Shown piece by piece: positions 36,285-45,309 of a DNA stretch of 64,000 nt. Below the pieces are notes generated by a model that was given only the letters and a program-made list of their open reading frames with translations, made no database searches and was not told where the DNA came from. Positions within the stretch are counted from its first letter, which is position 1, and every line of letters begins with the position of its first letter. The stretch is from Maribacter sp. (GTDB taxonomy: Bacteria > Bacteroidota > Bacteroidia > Flavobacteriales > Flavobacteriaceae). A program made the translations under genes and the position numbers. Where the stretch lies: contig DRFI01000016.1 of the NCBI GenBank assembly GCA_011050675.1, forward strand, positions 1-64,000. The letters are read 5' to 3'.

Positions 36285-39200
36285 TTATAAGGTTAAGAAA
36301 TTAATGCTTGTAGCGGTTTTATTGTACTCTTTCAATTTATCTAGATAGCCCAATTTAATATCATAGGCGCTTTCTAAACTCTGTATATATTGATAGAAAT
36401 CAATTTCACCATTTTTAAAGCTTATTTGAGCGGTTTTTAAAATTTCATCGGATAGCTCAGTGCCTTCATTTTCATAATAATTCAGCGAATTTTGAATCTG
36501 TGAAATTTCTTCGAGTAAGATTTCTTGCTTCGACTTTATCTGAATTTTATAATCAATAGACTCTGTTACCGCCCGTTCTTTGGCAATTTTAGAAGCTTTA
36601 ATTCTAGCAGCTTGCCCACTGAACAACAACGGAATTTTTAAACCCAATTGATATCCAATAAGATTATCGTTCAGTTCTGAGTTGGAACCTTGAAAGTAGG
36701 CTACACTGATATCTGGAAGTAATTGCTGTTTTTCAAAATTACTTTCGGCAGCCATTAATTGCATGTTCGTTTCGAAATAGGCAATCTCTGGAGTACTTTC
36801 TACAGTAATATCTTTCAAATCGATTTTAAGATTCATTTCTTCAGATAGCACCAAACTATCTTCTACTTGAATTATTCTTAACAAATTAGCATGTGCTATT
36901 GACACCTGTTGTATCGCTTGTTGGTAATCTAGATTGATTTTTCGCTGTTTTGAAGCTGCTGTTATCTTTTCTAAATAATTGGTTTCTCCCAATTCGAATT
37001 TTCTAGCTGCTACAGATGAAAAATTAGCGTACAAACTATCTAACCTTTTATACACCCTTACTTTTTCGCGTGCAATTTGATACTCATAATACCCAATCGT
37101 TACATCTCTTTCTATAGCTTTACTCTGAATATCATACTCGGTTTGCACCAAATTATTCTTCACCTTATTCACTCTCTTTTGGGAAAAATATTCCGTAGGA
37201 AAACGAAAATCTTGCTGAATACCAAATACCTTTAATAGCACATCATTAATAGCAAGATTATTTTCATCGTATTCATAATACACATGCGTTTTATTGAAAT
37301 TGAAAGCGCTATTAATCATTGATTTAGATTCCTCAACCTTTAATTTACCAGCTTTTAAACCCATATTGTTTTCAATAGCCAAGGATATTAACTCATCAAG
37401 ATTTTGACCTTTTGTATCTTGTGCCGAAACTCCAACAGAAACAAGAATCGCAATAAACGCAATACCATTTTTTAAAGTTGTTTTAGGAATTGGTTTTCTT
37501 GAATTATCATGGCTTTCAAACATAGAATATAGTACAGGTAAAACTACTAAAGTCAATATAGTTGCGGTAAACAAACCTCCTATTACCACTGTTGCTAATG
37601 GGCGTTGAACCTCTGCACCTGCATTCGTAGATATCGCCATTGGCAGAAAACCAAGTGCAGCGGCAGAAGCAGTAAGCAATACCGCTCTTAATCTGTCTTT
37701 TGTGCCTTGTTTTATCAAATCTTCCATACTATTGAATGAATGGTTTTTAAGCTCTTTAAAATGTTCTATTAAAACTATTCCGTTTAGCACGGCTATACCA
37801 AAAAGTGCTATAAAACCTACTCCTGCAGAAATACTAAATGGCAAACCTCTCATCCATAAAAGCAATATGCCACCTACCGCTGCTAATGGAATAGCAGAAT
37901 AAATCATAAGTGCTTCTTTTACCGAATTGAAAGCAAAATATAACAGCACAAATATTAACACTAACGCTATTGGCACGGCTATTAGCAATCGGTCACGAGC
38001 GCTCTGTAAATTTTCGAATTGACCACCATAGGTAATGGTATATCCTGCGGGTAATTTTACATTTTCATTAATTAGTTTTTGCACATCATCCACGACAGAT
38101 TGTAAATCGCGGTTACGTACATTCACCCCTACTACTGTACGCCGTTTTGTATCATCCCTAGATATTTTGGCTGCACCTTTTTTATAACTGATATCTGCCA
38201 ATTCACTTAATGGGACCTTTCCGCCCATGGGTAGATCGACATATAAATTTTTAAGGTCATCAATATCTTGCCGCTTATCCTTATCTAAACGGACCACTAA
38301 ATCGAATCGCTTTTCTCCCTCAAAAACACTGCCAGCTGTTTTGCCAGCAAAACTCATGGACACCATGTCGTTCAATTCTTGAATATTCAACCCAAATCGG
38401 GCAATTTTAGCACGGTCGTAGTCAACACTCATTTCAGGTAATCCAGCAATTTTCTCCACACTAATATCTGCCGCTCCTTCCACATCCTTTATCAATGCCC
38501 CTATTTCGCTTCCTTTTTTAGCAAGAACATCTAAATCTGGACCAAAAATCTTAATGGCGATATCTGCCCGTACACCGGTAATTAACTCATTAAAACGCAT
38601 TTCTATGGGTTGGGTAAACTCTACTTCCATACCTGGGATTACTGCCAATGCCTCTTTGAATTTATCGGCTAGTTCATCTTTAGAATCGGCACTAGTCCAC
38701 TCCCCTTTTGGAGCCAGTTTAATGATGACATCACTCTCTTCCATAGACATGGGATCTGTGGGTACTTCTGCTGCACCAATTCTTGTTACCACCTGCTCTA
38801 CTTCTGGAAAATTCTTCAAGAGTATTTTTTCTATTTCAGTAGTAATCTCAACGGTCTTGCTTAATGATGTTCCTGTTTTTAAAACTGGTTGTATCACAAA
38901 ATCACCTTCGTCTAATGTGGGTACAAATTCCCCACCCATAGTTGTATATAGGTAAACAGAACATAAAAGTAAAATTGACGCAATACCTAGAACCAGTTTT
39001 TTACTTTGCAATGCCCAGTGTATAATTGGTTCATATTTTTTGTTCAACCATTTCATTAAACGAACCGAAATATTCTTATCAGATTCTTTAGATGGTTTTA
39101 AGAATATTGATGCAGCTACCGGCACATAGGTAAAACATAAAATCATTGCCCCAATTAAAGCAAAACTAAATGTCAGTGCCATGGGCTTAAACATTTTACC

Positions 39201-40622
39201 CTCCACACCACTCAATGAGAGTATAGGTATAAAAACTATTAAAATTATGAGTTGCCCAAATATGGCAGAATTCATCATTTTTGAGGCTCCATTAAAAGTT
39301 ATTTCATCTTTTAGATGTTGTTTCTCTAATTTGTCTAAACTATTTAGAGCATGCTGTTTTCTGGTTATTTCAAAGGCTATAAACTCTACAATTATTACCG
39401 CACCATCTATAATGATACCGAAATCTATTGCTCCTAAGCTCATTAAATTGGCATCGACCCCGAATATATACATGAGTGATAATGCGAACAGCAAACACAA
39501 TGGAATTACCGATGCAACGACTAAACCCGACCTAAAGTTCCCCAATAACAAAACAACCACGAAGATGACAATCAAGCATCCTAAAACTAAGTTTTCTGTT
39601 ACTGTAAATGTTGTTTTCGCTATTAGTTCACTTCGCTCTAAAAACGGATTAATATAAACTCCTTTTGGTAGCGACTTTGAAATTTCAGTAACACGTTCTT
39701 TAACCGCCTCTATTACTTTTTTAGAGTTCGCATCTTTTAGCATCATGACTTGCCCCATGACTTTCTCGCCTTCACCATTACCGGTAATTGCTCCAAAACG
39801 TATGGCACTACCAAAATCTACCGTGGCAATATTCTTTATATAAATAGGGATACCGTCTTTATTCTCGATAACGATATTTCGTATGTCCTCTAACGATGAA
39901 ACCAATCCTTCACCACGAATAAAAAATGCCTGATTTACTTTTTCTATGTAACCACCACCAGAAACACTGTTATTACTTTCCAATGCCTTAAACACATCGC
40001 TAGCAGTGATATTCATTGCATTTAGTTTCTGGGTATTTATAGCAACCTCATATTGCTTTAAAAATCCTCCCCAGGTGTTCACCTCAACAACACCAGGTAT
40101 ACCAGACAACTGCCGCTTAACGACCCAATCTTGAATGGTTCTTAAATCTGTGATGGTATAATCATCTTTATACTCAGGTTCAACTTCAAGTACATATTGA
40201 TAAATTTCACCTAAACCTGTTGTTATAGGTCCCATTTGCGGAGTGCCAAAACCCGCAGGTATTTTCTCTGAAGCAGAAGCAATTTTTTCGGCAATTAATT
40301 GTCTTGGCAAATACGTACCTAAATCATCTTCAAAAACGATAGTAACAACAGACAAACCAAACTTAGATACCGAACGAATTTCTTTGACTCCGGGCAAATT
40401 TGCCATTTCCAACTCTACAGGATAGGTGATAAATTGCTCCATATCTTGAGTAGAAAGATTACGTGACGTTGTAATTACCTGTACTTGGTTATTTGTCACA
40501 TCTGGCACTGCCCCAATAGGGATTTGTGAAAGGGCAAATAGACCGTAGCCAACTATGAATACGGTAAATAATAGAATAATAAGTTTATTCTTTAAACTGA
40601 AATTAATGATATGTGAAAGCAT
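36285..40622 (-). CDS. Heavy-metal RND pump (CusA/CzcA) fused to a TolC-like outer-membrane channel
   Basis: 1445 residues. About 1-1030 is a complete HME-RND permease: IPIGAVPDVTNNQVQV, the TM4 proton-relay block SLGAIDFGIIIDGAV, and the repeated TM halves to VVLPVLYSMFESHD. Then a hydrophobic, signal-like segment IAFIAILVSVGVSAQ is followed by ~390 residues of outer-membrane-factor helices (LDELISLAIENNMGLKAGKL, then YQLGLKIPLLFSGQAARIKA). Such fusions are known in Bacteroidota. Substrate ion (Cu/Ag or Zn/Co/Cd) is not certain. The internal signal-like stretch may be cleaved or act as the last membrane span. Confidence 0.9.
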   Translation of the reverse strand: MLSHIINFSLKNKLIILLFTVFIVGYGLFALSQIPIGAVPDVTNNQVQVITTSRNLSTQDMEQFITYPVELEMANLPGVKEIRSVSKFGLSVVTIVFEDDLGTYLPRQLIAEKIASASEKIPAGFGTPQMGPITTGLGEIYQYVLEVEPEYKDDYTITDLRTIQDWVVKRQLSGIPGVVEVNTWGGFLKQYEVAINTQKLNAMNITASDVFKALESNNSVSGGGYIEKVNQAFFIRGEGLVSSLEDIRNIVIENKDGIPIYIKNIATVDFGSAIRFGAITGNGEGEKVMGQVMMLKDANSKKVIEAVKERVTEISKSLPKGVYINPFLERSELIAKTTFTVTENLVLGCLIVIFVVVLLLGNFRSGLVVASVIPLCLLFALSLMYIFGVDANLMSLGAIDFGIIIDGAVIIVEFIAFEITRKQHALNSLDKLEKQHLKDEITFNGASKMMNSAIFGQLIILIVFIPILSLSGVEGKMFKPMALTFSFALIGAMILCFTYVPVAASIFLKPSKESDKNISVRLMKWLNKKYEPIIHWALQSKKLVLGIASILLLCSVYLYTTMGGEFVPTLDEGDFVIQPVLKTGTSLSKTVEITTEIEKILLKNFPEVEQVVTRIGAAEVPTDPMSMEESDVIIKLAPKGEWTSADSKDELADKFKEALAVIPGMEVEFTQPIEMRFNELITGVRADIAIKIFGPDLDVLAKKGSEIGALIKDVEGAADISVEKIAGLPEMSVDYDRAKIARFGLNIQELNDMVSMSFAGKTAGSVFEGEKRFDLVVRLDKDKRQDIDDLKNLYVDLPMGGKVPLSELADISYKKGAAKISRDDTKRRTVVGVNVRNRDLQSVVDDVQKLINENVKLPAGYTITYGGQFENLQSARDRLLIAVPIALVLIFVLLYFAFNSVKEALMIYSAIPLAAVGGILLLWMRGLPFSISAGVGFIALFGIAVLNGIVLIEHFKELKNHSFNSMEDLIKQGTKDRLRAVLLTASAAALGFLPMAISTNAGAEVQRPLATVVIGGLFTATILTLVVLPVLYSMFESHDNSRKPIPKTTLKNGIAFIAILVSVGVSAQDTKGQNLDELISLAIENNMGLKAGKLKVEESKSMINSAFNFNKTHVYYEYDENNLAINDVLLKVFGIQQDFRFPTEYFSQKRVNKVKNNLVQTEYDIQSKAIERDVTIGYYEYQIAREKVRVYKRLDSLYANFSSVAARKFELGETNYLEKITAASKQRKINLDYQQAIQQVSIAHANLLRIIQVEDSLVLSEEMNLKIDLKDITVESTPEIAYFETNMQLMAAESNFEKQQLLPDISVAYFQGSNSELNDNLIGYQLGLKIPLLFSGQAARIKASKIAKERAVTESIDYKIQIKSKQEILLEEISQIQNSLNYYENEGTELSDEILKTAQISFKNGEIDFYQYIQSLESAYDIKLGYLDKLKEYNKTATSINFLTL

Positions 40623-40699
40623 GTTTTCATATAAATCAATGTTAAGCGCTCAAATTCACAGAAGCGAATTTGAACTAAAAAATTAAAAAATCGATTGTT

Positions 40700-41098
40700 T
40701 TATGAAATGCGTGGTGGTTGTAAAATACCTTGTGAATGTAATGAAGATGTAGGTGCTTGATAATAGAAATTAGAAGATGTGAAATCTAAAAACTCTATTT
40801 CATTCAATTCTGACTTATAAGTACTAATAAAAACATCGGCTACACAAGTATGTGGAGCACTATGATTAAATGGAAGCTTCTCGTGATCCTTTTTTTCTTC
40901 TTGGTGATCTCTTTGATGATCCGCTTTTAACTCCCCGTAATGTTTGGAAAGAAAAACAACTATATCATCTCCATATTGCTCACTATGGAATTCCGCATGC
41001 TCAACTAGCTCATCCAATTGAATAATATCATCATAATGTACACCAAAGCTTTGCAGCATGATGAGTGACGATAATAATATGGAAAACAATTTGTTCAC
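40700..41098 (-). CDS. His-rich small exported protein of the metal efflux operon
   Basis: 132 residues. A signal-like N-terminus (LFSILLSSLIMLQSFG) precedes an acidic, His-rich middle (HAEFHSEQYGDD, then HQRDHQEEKKDHEK and NHSAPHTC) and a C-terminus ending ILQPPRIS. The roughly dozen His residues and one Cys suggest a periplasmic metal buffer or sensor-like protein. Small proteins of this kind commonly precede CzcA/CusA genes in Bacteroidota. The family is uncharacterised. Probable first gene of the 41098-32074 operon. Confidence 0.7.
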   Translation of the reverse strand: MNKLFSILLSSLIMLQSFGVHYDDIIQLDELVEHAEFHSEQYGDDIVVFLSKHYGELKADHQRDHQEEKKDHEKLPFNHSAPHTCVADVFISTYKSELNEIEFLDFTSSNFYYQAPTSSLHSQGILQPPRIS

Positions 41099-41224
41099 GG
41101 TTGTAAAACTAATACAATTATCTTATATCAAAAACATAAATCATATTTGAATGTTATTAGACTTACTTTAATGAGACAATTTTCACAGACATCTATATAC
41201 TGCTATTAACCCGCTCATACAAAG

Positions 41225-41244
41225 AATATGACTTTGGTCATATT
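41225..41244. promoter_or_regulatory. Crp/Fnr-type palindrome upstream of pta-ackA
   Basis: AATATGA-CTTTGG-TCATATT is a perfect 7-bp inverted repeat with a six-base centre (8 bp if the central C/G is counted). The TGA-N6-TCA core is that of Crp/Fnr-family operators. Its centre lies 29.5 bases upstream of the -7 box at 41264, a position usual for an activator. A near-identical site with identical spacing precedes the YtxH gene. Confidence 0.6.
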
Positions 41245-41263
41245 TATACCTAAGCACCATATA

Positions 41264-41271
41264 TACATTTG
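41264..41271 (+). promoter_or_regulatory. -7 promoter element for pta-ackA
   Basis: TACATTTG fits TAnnTTTG exactly. If used, the transcript has a leader of roughly 210 bases including the TTA microsatellite. A second match, TAAATTTG at 41457-41464, would give a very short leader instead. Confidence 0.45.
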
Positions 41272-41362
41272 TACACAGCAATTAAAACTACCAAACTATA
41301 AATAAAAAAAGAAGTAAGAATTCAAAAGCTAATACCTAAACTAAGTTATATTTTCACTCCCC

Positions 41363-41388
41363 TATTATTATTATTATTATTATTATTA
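41363..41388. repeat. (TAT)n microsatellite in the pta-ackA leader
   Basis: 26 bases of uninterrupted TAT trinucleotides (8.7 copies) between the two candidate promoters and 100 bases upstream of the pta start. Simple tracts of this length are uncommon in bacterial DNA and prone to slippage. Confidence 0.9.
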
Positions 41389-41487
41389 GTATTTATGAAC
41401 TTCAGAATAAAATGGTAGATTTTTACAAGGTGAGCCAGAAACTATAAAGAATCCTATAAATTTGTTTAATACCAATACCATATACAC

Positions 41488-43581
41488 GTGAGTAAAGCTA
41501 TTTATATTGTCACTACCGAGCCTAATAGTGGAAAATCAATTGTTTCCTTAGGCCTTATGCAACTTTTATTGGGCAAGACTGCCAAAGTAGGCTATTTCAG
41601 ACCTATTATAGATGATGTTCCAAATGGTAAAATTGATAACCATATTGATACGGTTCTAAGCTACTTTAATGTAGATATGAAACCAGAGGAAGCATATGCC
41701 TATACGCGCAGCCAAGTGGTACAATTAAAAAATAAAGATAAGGATGATGAAATCGTTGGTCATATCATTCATAAATACAAAACCATTGAAAATCGATTCG
41801 ATTTCGTATTGGTAGAAGGTACCGATTTTTCTGGTGAAGGAGCAATTATTGAATGGGATATTAACGTACTTATCGCAAAGAACTTAGGTATTCCGGCAGT
41901 TATTCTTGCCAGTGGAAAAAACAAGACCTTAGATGAATTGGTCGGCAATCTTTATATGGCGTATGACTCATTTAAAGAGAAAGGTGTTGAAGTACTTCTT
42001 ATTGTAGCCAACAAAGTACAACCAGAGAATGTAACTATTGTTTCTAACGGATTAAAAGAGAAACTACCTGAAGATGTTTTGGTTGGCACCATACCCGTAA
42101 ACAGTATTTTAGGTAGCCCCACATTAAAAGAAATTGCTCAAGAGCTAGATGCAAAAGTTCTTTTTGGTGAAGATTACATAAACAATCAAGTGGGCAGTTT
42201 TAGCGTTGGTGCCATGCAATTGCGTAATTACCTGACACACTTAAAAAGTGATAGTCTAGTAATAACACCTGGTGACCGTGCAGATATAATTTTAGGAGCA
42301 TTACAGGCGAATATATCAACAAATTACCCTAGTCTATCTGGTATTGTGTTAACTGGTGGTCTTATACCCGAAGAGTCTATTATAAAATTAATAGAAGGTC
42401 TTTCTGATATTATCCCTATTCTATCGGTTGCCAGGGGAACTTTCTATGTCACCAATAAAATCGGTACTATTAGACCACGTATTTATGCTGAAAACACAGA
42501 AAAAATACAAACGTCTATTCAAGAGTTTGAAAAGTATGTACCTACCGAAGAACTAGCTGAAAAGTTAATTACGTTTAATGCGAAGGGAATTACACCTAGA
42601 ATGTTTCAATATAACCTTCTTCAAAAGGCAAAATCCTCGAAGAAGCATATCGTGTTACCCGAAGGTTTAGATGAACGTATTCTATTGGCGACCAAAAAAC
42701 TGATTGATGCCGATGCCGTTTCTATTACTCTTTTAGGAAATAAAGAACAGATTATTTCTAAAATTAAAGAATTAGATATCGATTTAAACATCAATGATAT
42801 CAATATCATCGACCCAACTGCATCTGACCACTTTTTAGATTACGCCACCACCCTATTCGAATTGCGTAAACATAAAAATGTAAACTTGGCAATGGCTAAA
42901 GACTTAATGGAAGATGTATCTTATTACGGTACAATGATGGTATATAAAGGTCATGCTGACGGTATGGTTTCTGGTGCTATACATACTACCCAGCATACTA
43001 TAAGACCTGCTTTACAGTTTATCAAAACTAAACCAGGTGTATCTATAGTTTCTTCTATCTTTTTCATGTGTTTACCAAACAGGGTTACCGTTTTTGGAGA
43101 TTGTGCCATTAACCCTAATCCTAATTCTGAGCAGTTATCTGAAATTGCTATTTCATCGGCTGCTACAAGCGCAGCTTTTGGTATTGAGCCAAAAATAGCC
43201 ATGCTATCTTATTCATCTGGTGCTTCTGGTGTTGGTGAAGATGTTGATAGAGTTCGTAAGGCTACTGAAATTATTAGAGAAAAAAGACCTGATCTTAAAG
43301 TTGAAGGTCCTATTCAATATGACGCTGCTGTAGATGCTAAAGTCGGACTTAGTAAATTGCCCGATTCTGAAGTAGCCGGGCAAGCTAGTGTATTTATATT
43401 TCCTGATTTAAATACAGGTAATAATACTTACAAAGCCGTACAAAGAGAAACTGGTGCTTTGGCAATCGGACCAATGTTACAGGGTTTAAATAAACCTGTT
43501 AACGATTTAAGCCGAGGCTGTACCGTAGATGATATTTTTAATACCGTAATAATTACTGCTATTCAAGCAGAAGGATTTTAA
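41488..43581 (+). CDS. pta: Phosphate acetyltransferase, long form
   Basis: 697 residues starting at a GTG; the next residues SKAIYIVTTEPNSGKSIVSLG form the P-loop-like N-terminal domain. A DRTGG-type regulatory domain spans about 215-330, and the C-terminal catalytic domain about 375-695 contains VSYYGTMMVYKGHADGMVSG, the CoA/phosphate region, and SGASGVGEDVD. It interconverts acetyl-CoA and acetyl phosphate. Long three-domain Pta proteins are allosterically controlled. The acetate kinase gene follows after ten bases. Confidence 0.96.
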   Translation: MSKAIYIVTTEPNSGKSIVSLGLMQLLLGKTAKVGYFRPIIDDVPNGKIDNHIDTVLSYFNVDMKPEEAYAYTRSQVVQLKNKDKDDEIVGHIIHKYKTIENRFDFVLVEGTDFSGEGAIIEWDINVLIAKNLGIPAVILASGKNKTLDELVGNLYMAYDSFKEKGVEVLLIVANKVQPENVTIVSNGLKEKLPEDVLVGTIPVNSILGSPTLKEIAQELDAKVLFGEDYINNQVGSFSVGAMQLRNYLTHLKSDSLVITPGDRADIILGALQANISTNYPSLSGIVLTGGLIPEESIIKLIEGLSDIIPILSVARGTFYVTNKIGTIRPRIYAENTEKIQTSIQEFEKYVPTEELAEKLITFNAKGITPRMFQYNLLQKAKSSKKHIVLPEGLDERILLATKKLIDADAVSITLLGNKEQIISKIKELDIDLNINDINIIDPTASDHFLDYATTLFELRKHKNVNLAMAKDLMEDVSYYGTMMVYKGHADGMVSGAIHTTQHTIRPALQFIKTKPGVSIVSSIFFMCLPNRVTVFGDCAINPNPNSEQLSEIAISSAATSAAFGIEPKIAMLSYSSGASGVGEDVDRVRKATEIIREKRPDLKVEGPIQYDAAVDAKVGLSKLPDSEVAGQASVFIFPDLNTGNNTYKAVQRETGALAIGPMLQGLNKPVNDLSRGCTVDDIFNTVIITAIQAEGF

Positions 43582-43591
43582 ACCAATTAGC

Positions 43592-44776
43592 ATGAACATT
43601 TTAATTATCAATTCCGGTAGTTCTTCTATAAAATATCAACTTTTAGAAATGCCTTCTGCAAAAATTATTTGCCTTGGATCAATAGAACGCATAGGTAGTA
43701 CAGAAGCTATTTCTACATTTAGAACAGACCATATTAAAATTGAAAAAATTTATGAAATTAAAGACCATAAAGCCGGTCTAAAACGAATAACTTCTCTTCT
43801 ACTCGATAGCGAAAAAGGGGTCATAAAAAGCACAGAGGATATCGATGCTATTGGGCATCGTGTTGTACATGGTGGTAGTAGCTATACAAAGACAACCCTT
43901 ATAAATGAGGAAGTTAAGAACAAAATTAAAACGCTTTCTCCCTTAGCACCATTACATAACCCTGCTAATTTAGAGGGCATACTAATGGCTGAAGAAATAT
44001 TTATTACTTCAAAACAATTTGTTGTTTTTGATACCGCTTTTCATGGTACAATTCCTGTTAGAGCAAAGCAATATGCCATACCTGTAGATTTGTATAACGA
44101 AAAGGGAATTCAGGCTTATGGATTTCATGGTACTAGCCACAAATATGTATCTGAAAAAGCTATAGAGTATTTAAACATTAAAAAAACTAAGCTCATTTCA
44201 ATTCACTTAGGTAATGGATGCAGTATAACCGCAATTAAAAATGGTAAAAGTATAGATCATAGTATGGGTTTTGCTCCTTCTAACGGTCTTGTAATGGGTA
44301 CTCGTAGTGGAGACATTGACCATTCCATCATTTTTTACATGGTGGATACTTTAGGCTATAGTATAGATGATGTCAAAGAACTCCTGAATAAAAAGAGTGG
44401 TATGCTTGGTCTTACTGGCTTTAATGATTTAAGAGATATTGAAAGCGAGGCTAGTAAAGGAAACACCAACTGTACTATGGCTTTAGAAATGAATGCATAC
44501 CGTATTAAAAAATATATTGGTGCATATACTGCCGCTATGAACGGTTTAGATGCTATCATTTTCACAGCAGGTATCGGTGAAAATTCAAGCTTAATGCGTC
44601 AATTAGTCTGTAAGGATATGAACTACTTTAATATTCATTTAGATGATGCTAAAAATGATTTAAGATCATCCACTATTCGTGAAGTAAATACGAAGAGTTC
44701 TAAGGTGAAAATATTGGTGATTCCAACTAATGAAGAATTAGAAATTGCAAAACAAGTATATAATATAATAGCCTAA
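43592..44776 (+). CDS. ackA: Acetate kinase
   Basis: 394 residues. ASKHA-fold signatures are at the N-terminus (ILIINSGSSSIKYQLLE), in GHRVVHGGSSY, FDTAFHGTIP, YGFHGTSHKYVS, HLGNGCSI and FTAGIGENSSLMR. It makes ATP and acetate from acetyl phosphate, completing the Pta-Ack pathway for acetate overflow or for acetate uptake. Second gene of the operon; no terminator hairpin was recognised after it. Confidence 0.97.
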   Translation: MNILIINSGSSSIKYQLLEMPSAKIICLGSIERIGSTEAISTFRTDHIKIEKIYEIKDHKAGLKRITSLLLDSEKGVIKSTEDIDAIGHRVVHGGSSYTKTTLINEEVKNKIKTLSPLAPLHNPANLEGILMAEEIFITSKQFVVFDTAFHGTIPVRAKQYAIPVDLYNEKGIQAYGFHGTSHKYVSEKAIEYLNIKKTKLISIHLGNGCSITAIKNGKSIDHSMGFAPSNGLVMGTRSGDIDHSIIFYMVDTLGYSIDDVKELLNKKSGMLGLTGFNDLRDIESEASKGNTNCTMALEMNAYRIKKYIGAYTAAMNGLDAIIFTAGIGENSSLMRQLVCKDMNYFNIHLDDAKNDLRSSTIREVNTKSSKVKILVIPTNEELEIAKQVYNIIA

Positions 44777-44888
44777 ACACCCCTAAAATTAACTTTTATA
44801 GTACCGTTATTACCTTACCACTATTATCAAATTTTCCATCAAGTCTTAGACATCATACTCAGCAATTTACCCAGAACATAAATTGCGG

Positions 44889-44908
44889 AATATGATGTTT
44901 GTCATTTC
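44889..44908. promoter_or_regulatory. Crp/Fnr-type palindrome upstream of the YtxH operon
   Basis: AATATGA-TGTTTG-TCATTTC shares its left half and the TCAT of the right half with the pta site. Its centre is again 29.5 bases upstream of the -7-like box at 44928, identical to the pta spacing. Confidence 0.55.
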
Positions 44909-44927
44909 CAAAACGTTTTTTAGTACT

Positions 44928-44935
44928 TAAATTTA
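44928..44935 (+). promoter_or_regulatory. -7-like promoter element of the YtxH operon
   Basis: TAAATTTA matches TAnnTTTG except at the last base. It is 42 bases upstream of the preferred YtxH start at 44977. Confidence 0.4.
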
Positions 44936-44976
44936 TTATGGAATTAGAATTTCATAATAAATTAAAAACAAATATC

Positions 44977-45306
44977 ATGCAAAACGATAGTGGAAATGTA
45001 TTATTAGCTCTTTTAACCGGAGCTGCAATTGGTGCAGGAATAGGTATTCTCTATGCTCCCGACAAAGGCATTGAAACCCGTCATAAAATAAAAAGAAAAG
45101 TAGAAGATACTAGTCATGATTTAGCTGAACGTGTTTCACATGCTAAAGATGAGCTAACCAAAACAGCAAATGAAAAGAAAGATGCATTTGACAGAAAATT
45201 AGATGAAGCCATTTCTACTATGAGCTATAAGGCAGATGATATTATTGACAAGTTAGAGCGAAAACTTGAAGACCTTAAAGCTAAGAATGCCCAACTAAAT
45301 AAATAA
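44977..45306 (+). CDS. YtxH-domain protein
   Basis: 109 residues from the Met at 44977. The open frame reaches back to 44899, but that start lies inside the operator-like palindrome and ahead of the probable promoter, so it is rejected. A Gly/Ala-rich membrane helix (LLALLTGAAIGAGIGILYAP) is followed by a long charged amphipathic helix (ETRHKIKRKVEDTSHDLAER onward) typical of YtxH general-stress proteins. Role unknown; members are often induced by envelope or salt stress. First of three closely spaced genes. Confidence 0.87.
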   Translation: MQNDSGNVLLALLTGAAIGAGIGILYAPDKGIETRHKIKRKVEDTSHDLAERVSHAKDELTKTANEKKDAFDRKLDEAISTMSYKADDIIDKLERKLEDLKAKNAQLNK

Positions 45307-45309
45307 GCT

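Noticed and set aside
38554..38955. 133-codon plus-strand frame inside the RND pump gene
   Set aside because: Antisense shadow of the conserved periplasmic region of the pump; no independent features.
39181..39657. 158-codon plus-strand frame inside the RND pump gene
   Set aside because: It is antisense to the conserved TM region of the pump, and its hydrophobic, Ser/Lys-rich composition is what a reversed membrane-protein gene gives.
41363..41388. Possible CRISPR-like or tandem-repeat array
   Set aside because: It is a simple trinucleotide tract without spacers. No CRISPR array or cas gene was seen anywhere in the window.
44899..44976. Upstream extension of the YtxH frame to an ATG at 44899
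   Set aside because: This start lies inside the Crp/Fnr-like palindrome and before the likely promoter, and would place 26 unrelated residues ahead of the conserved membrane helix.
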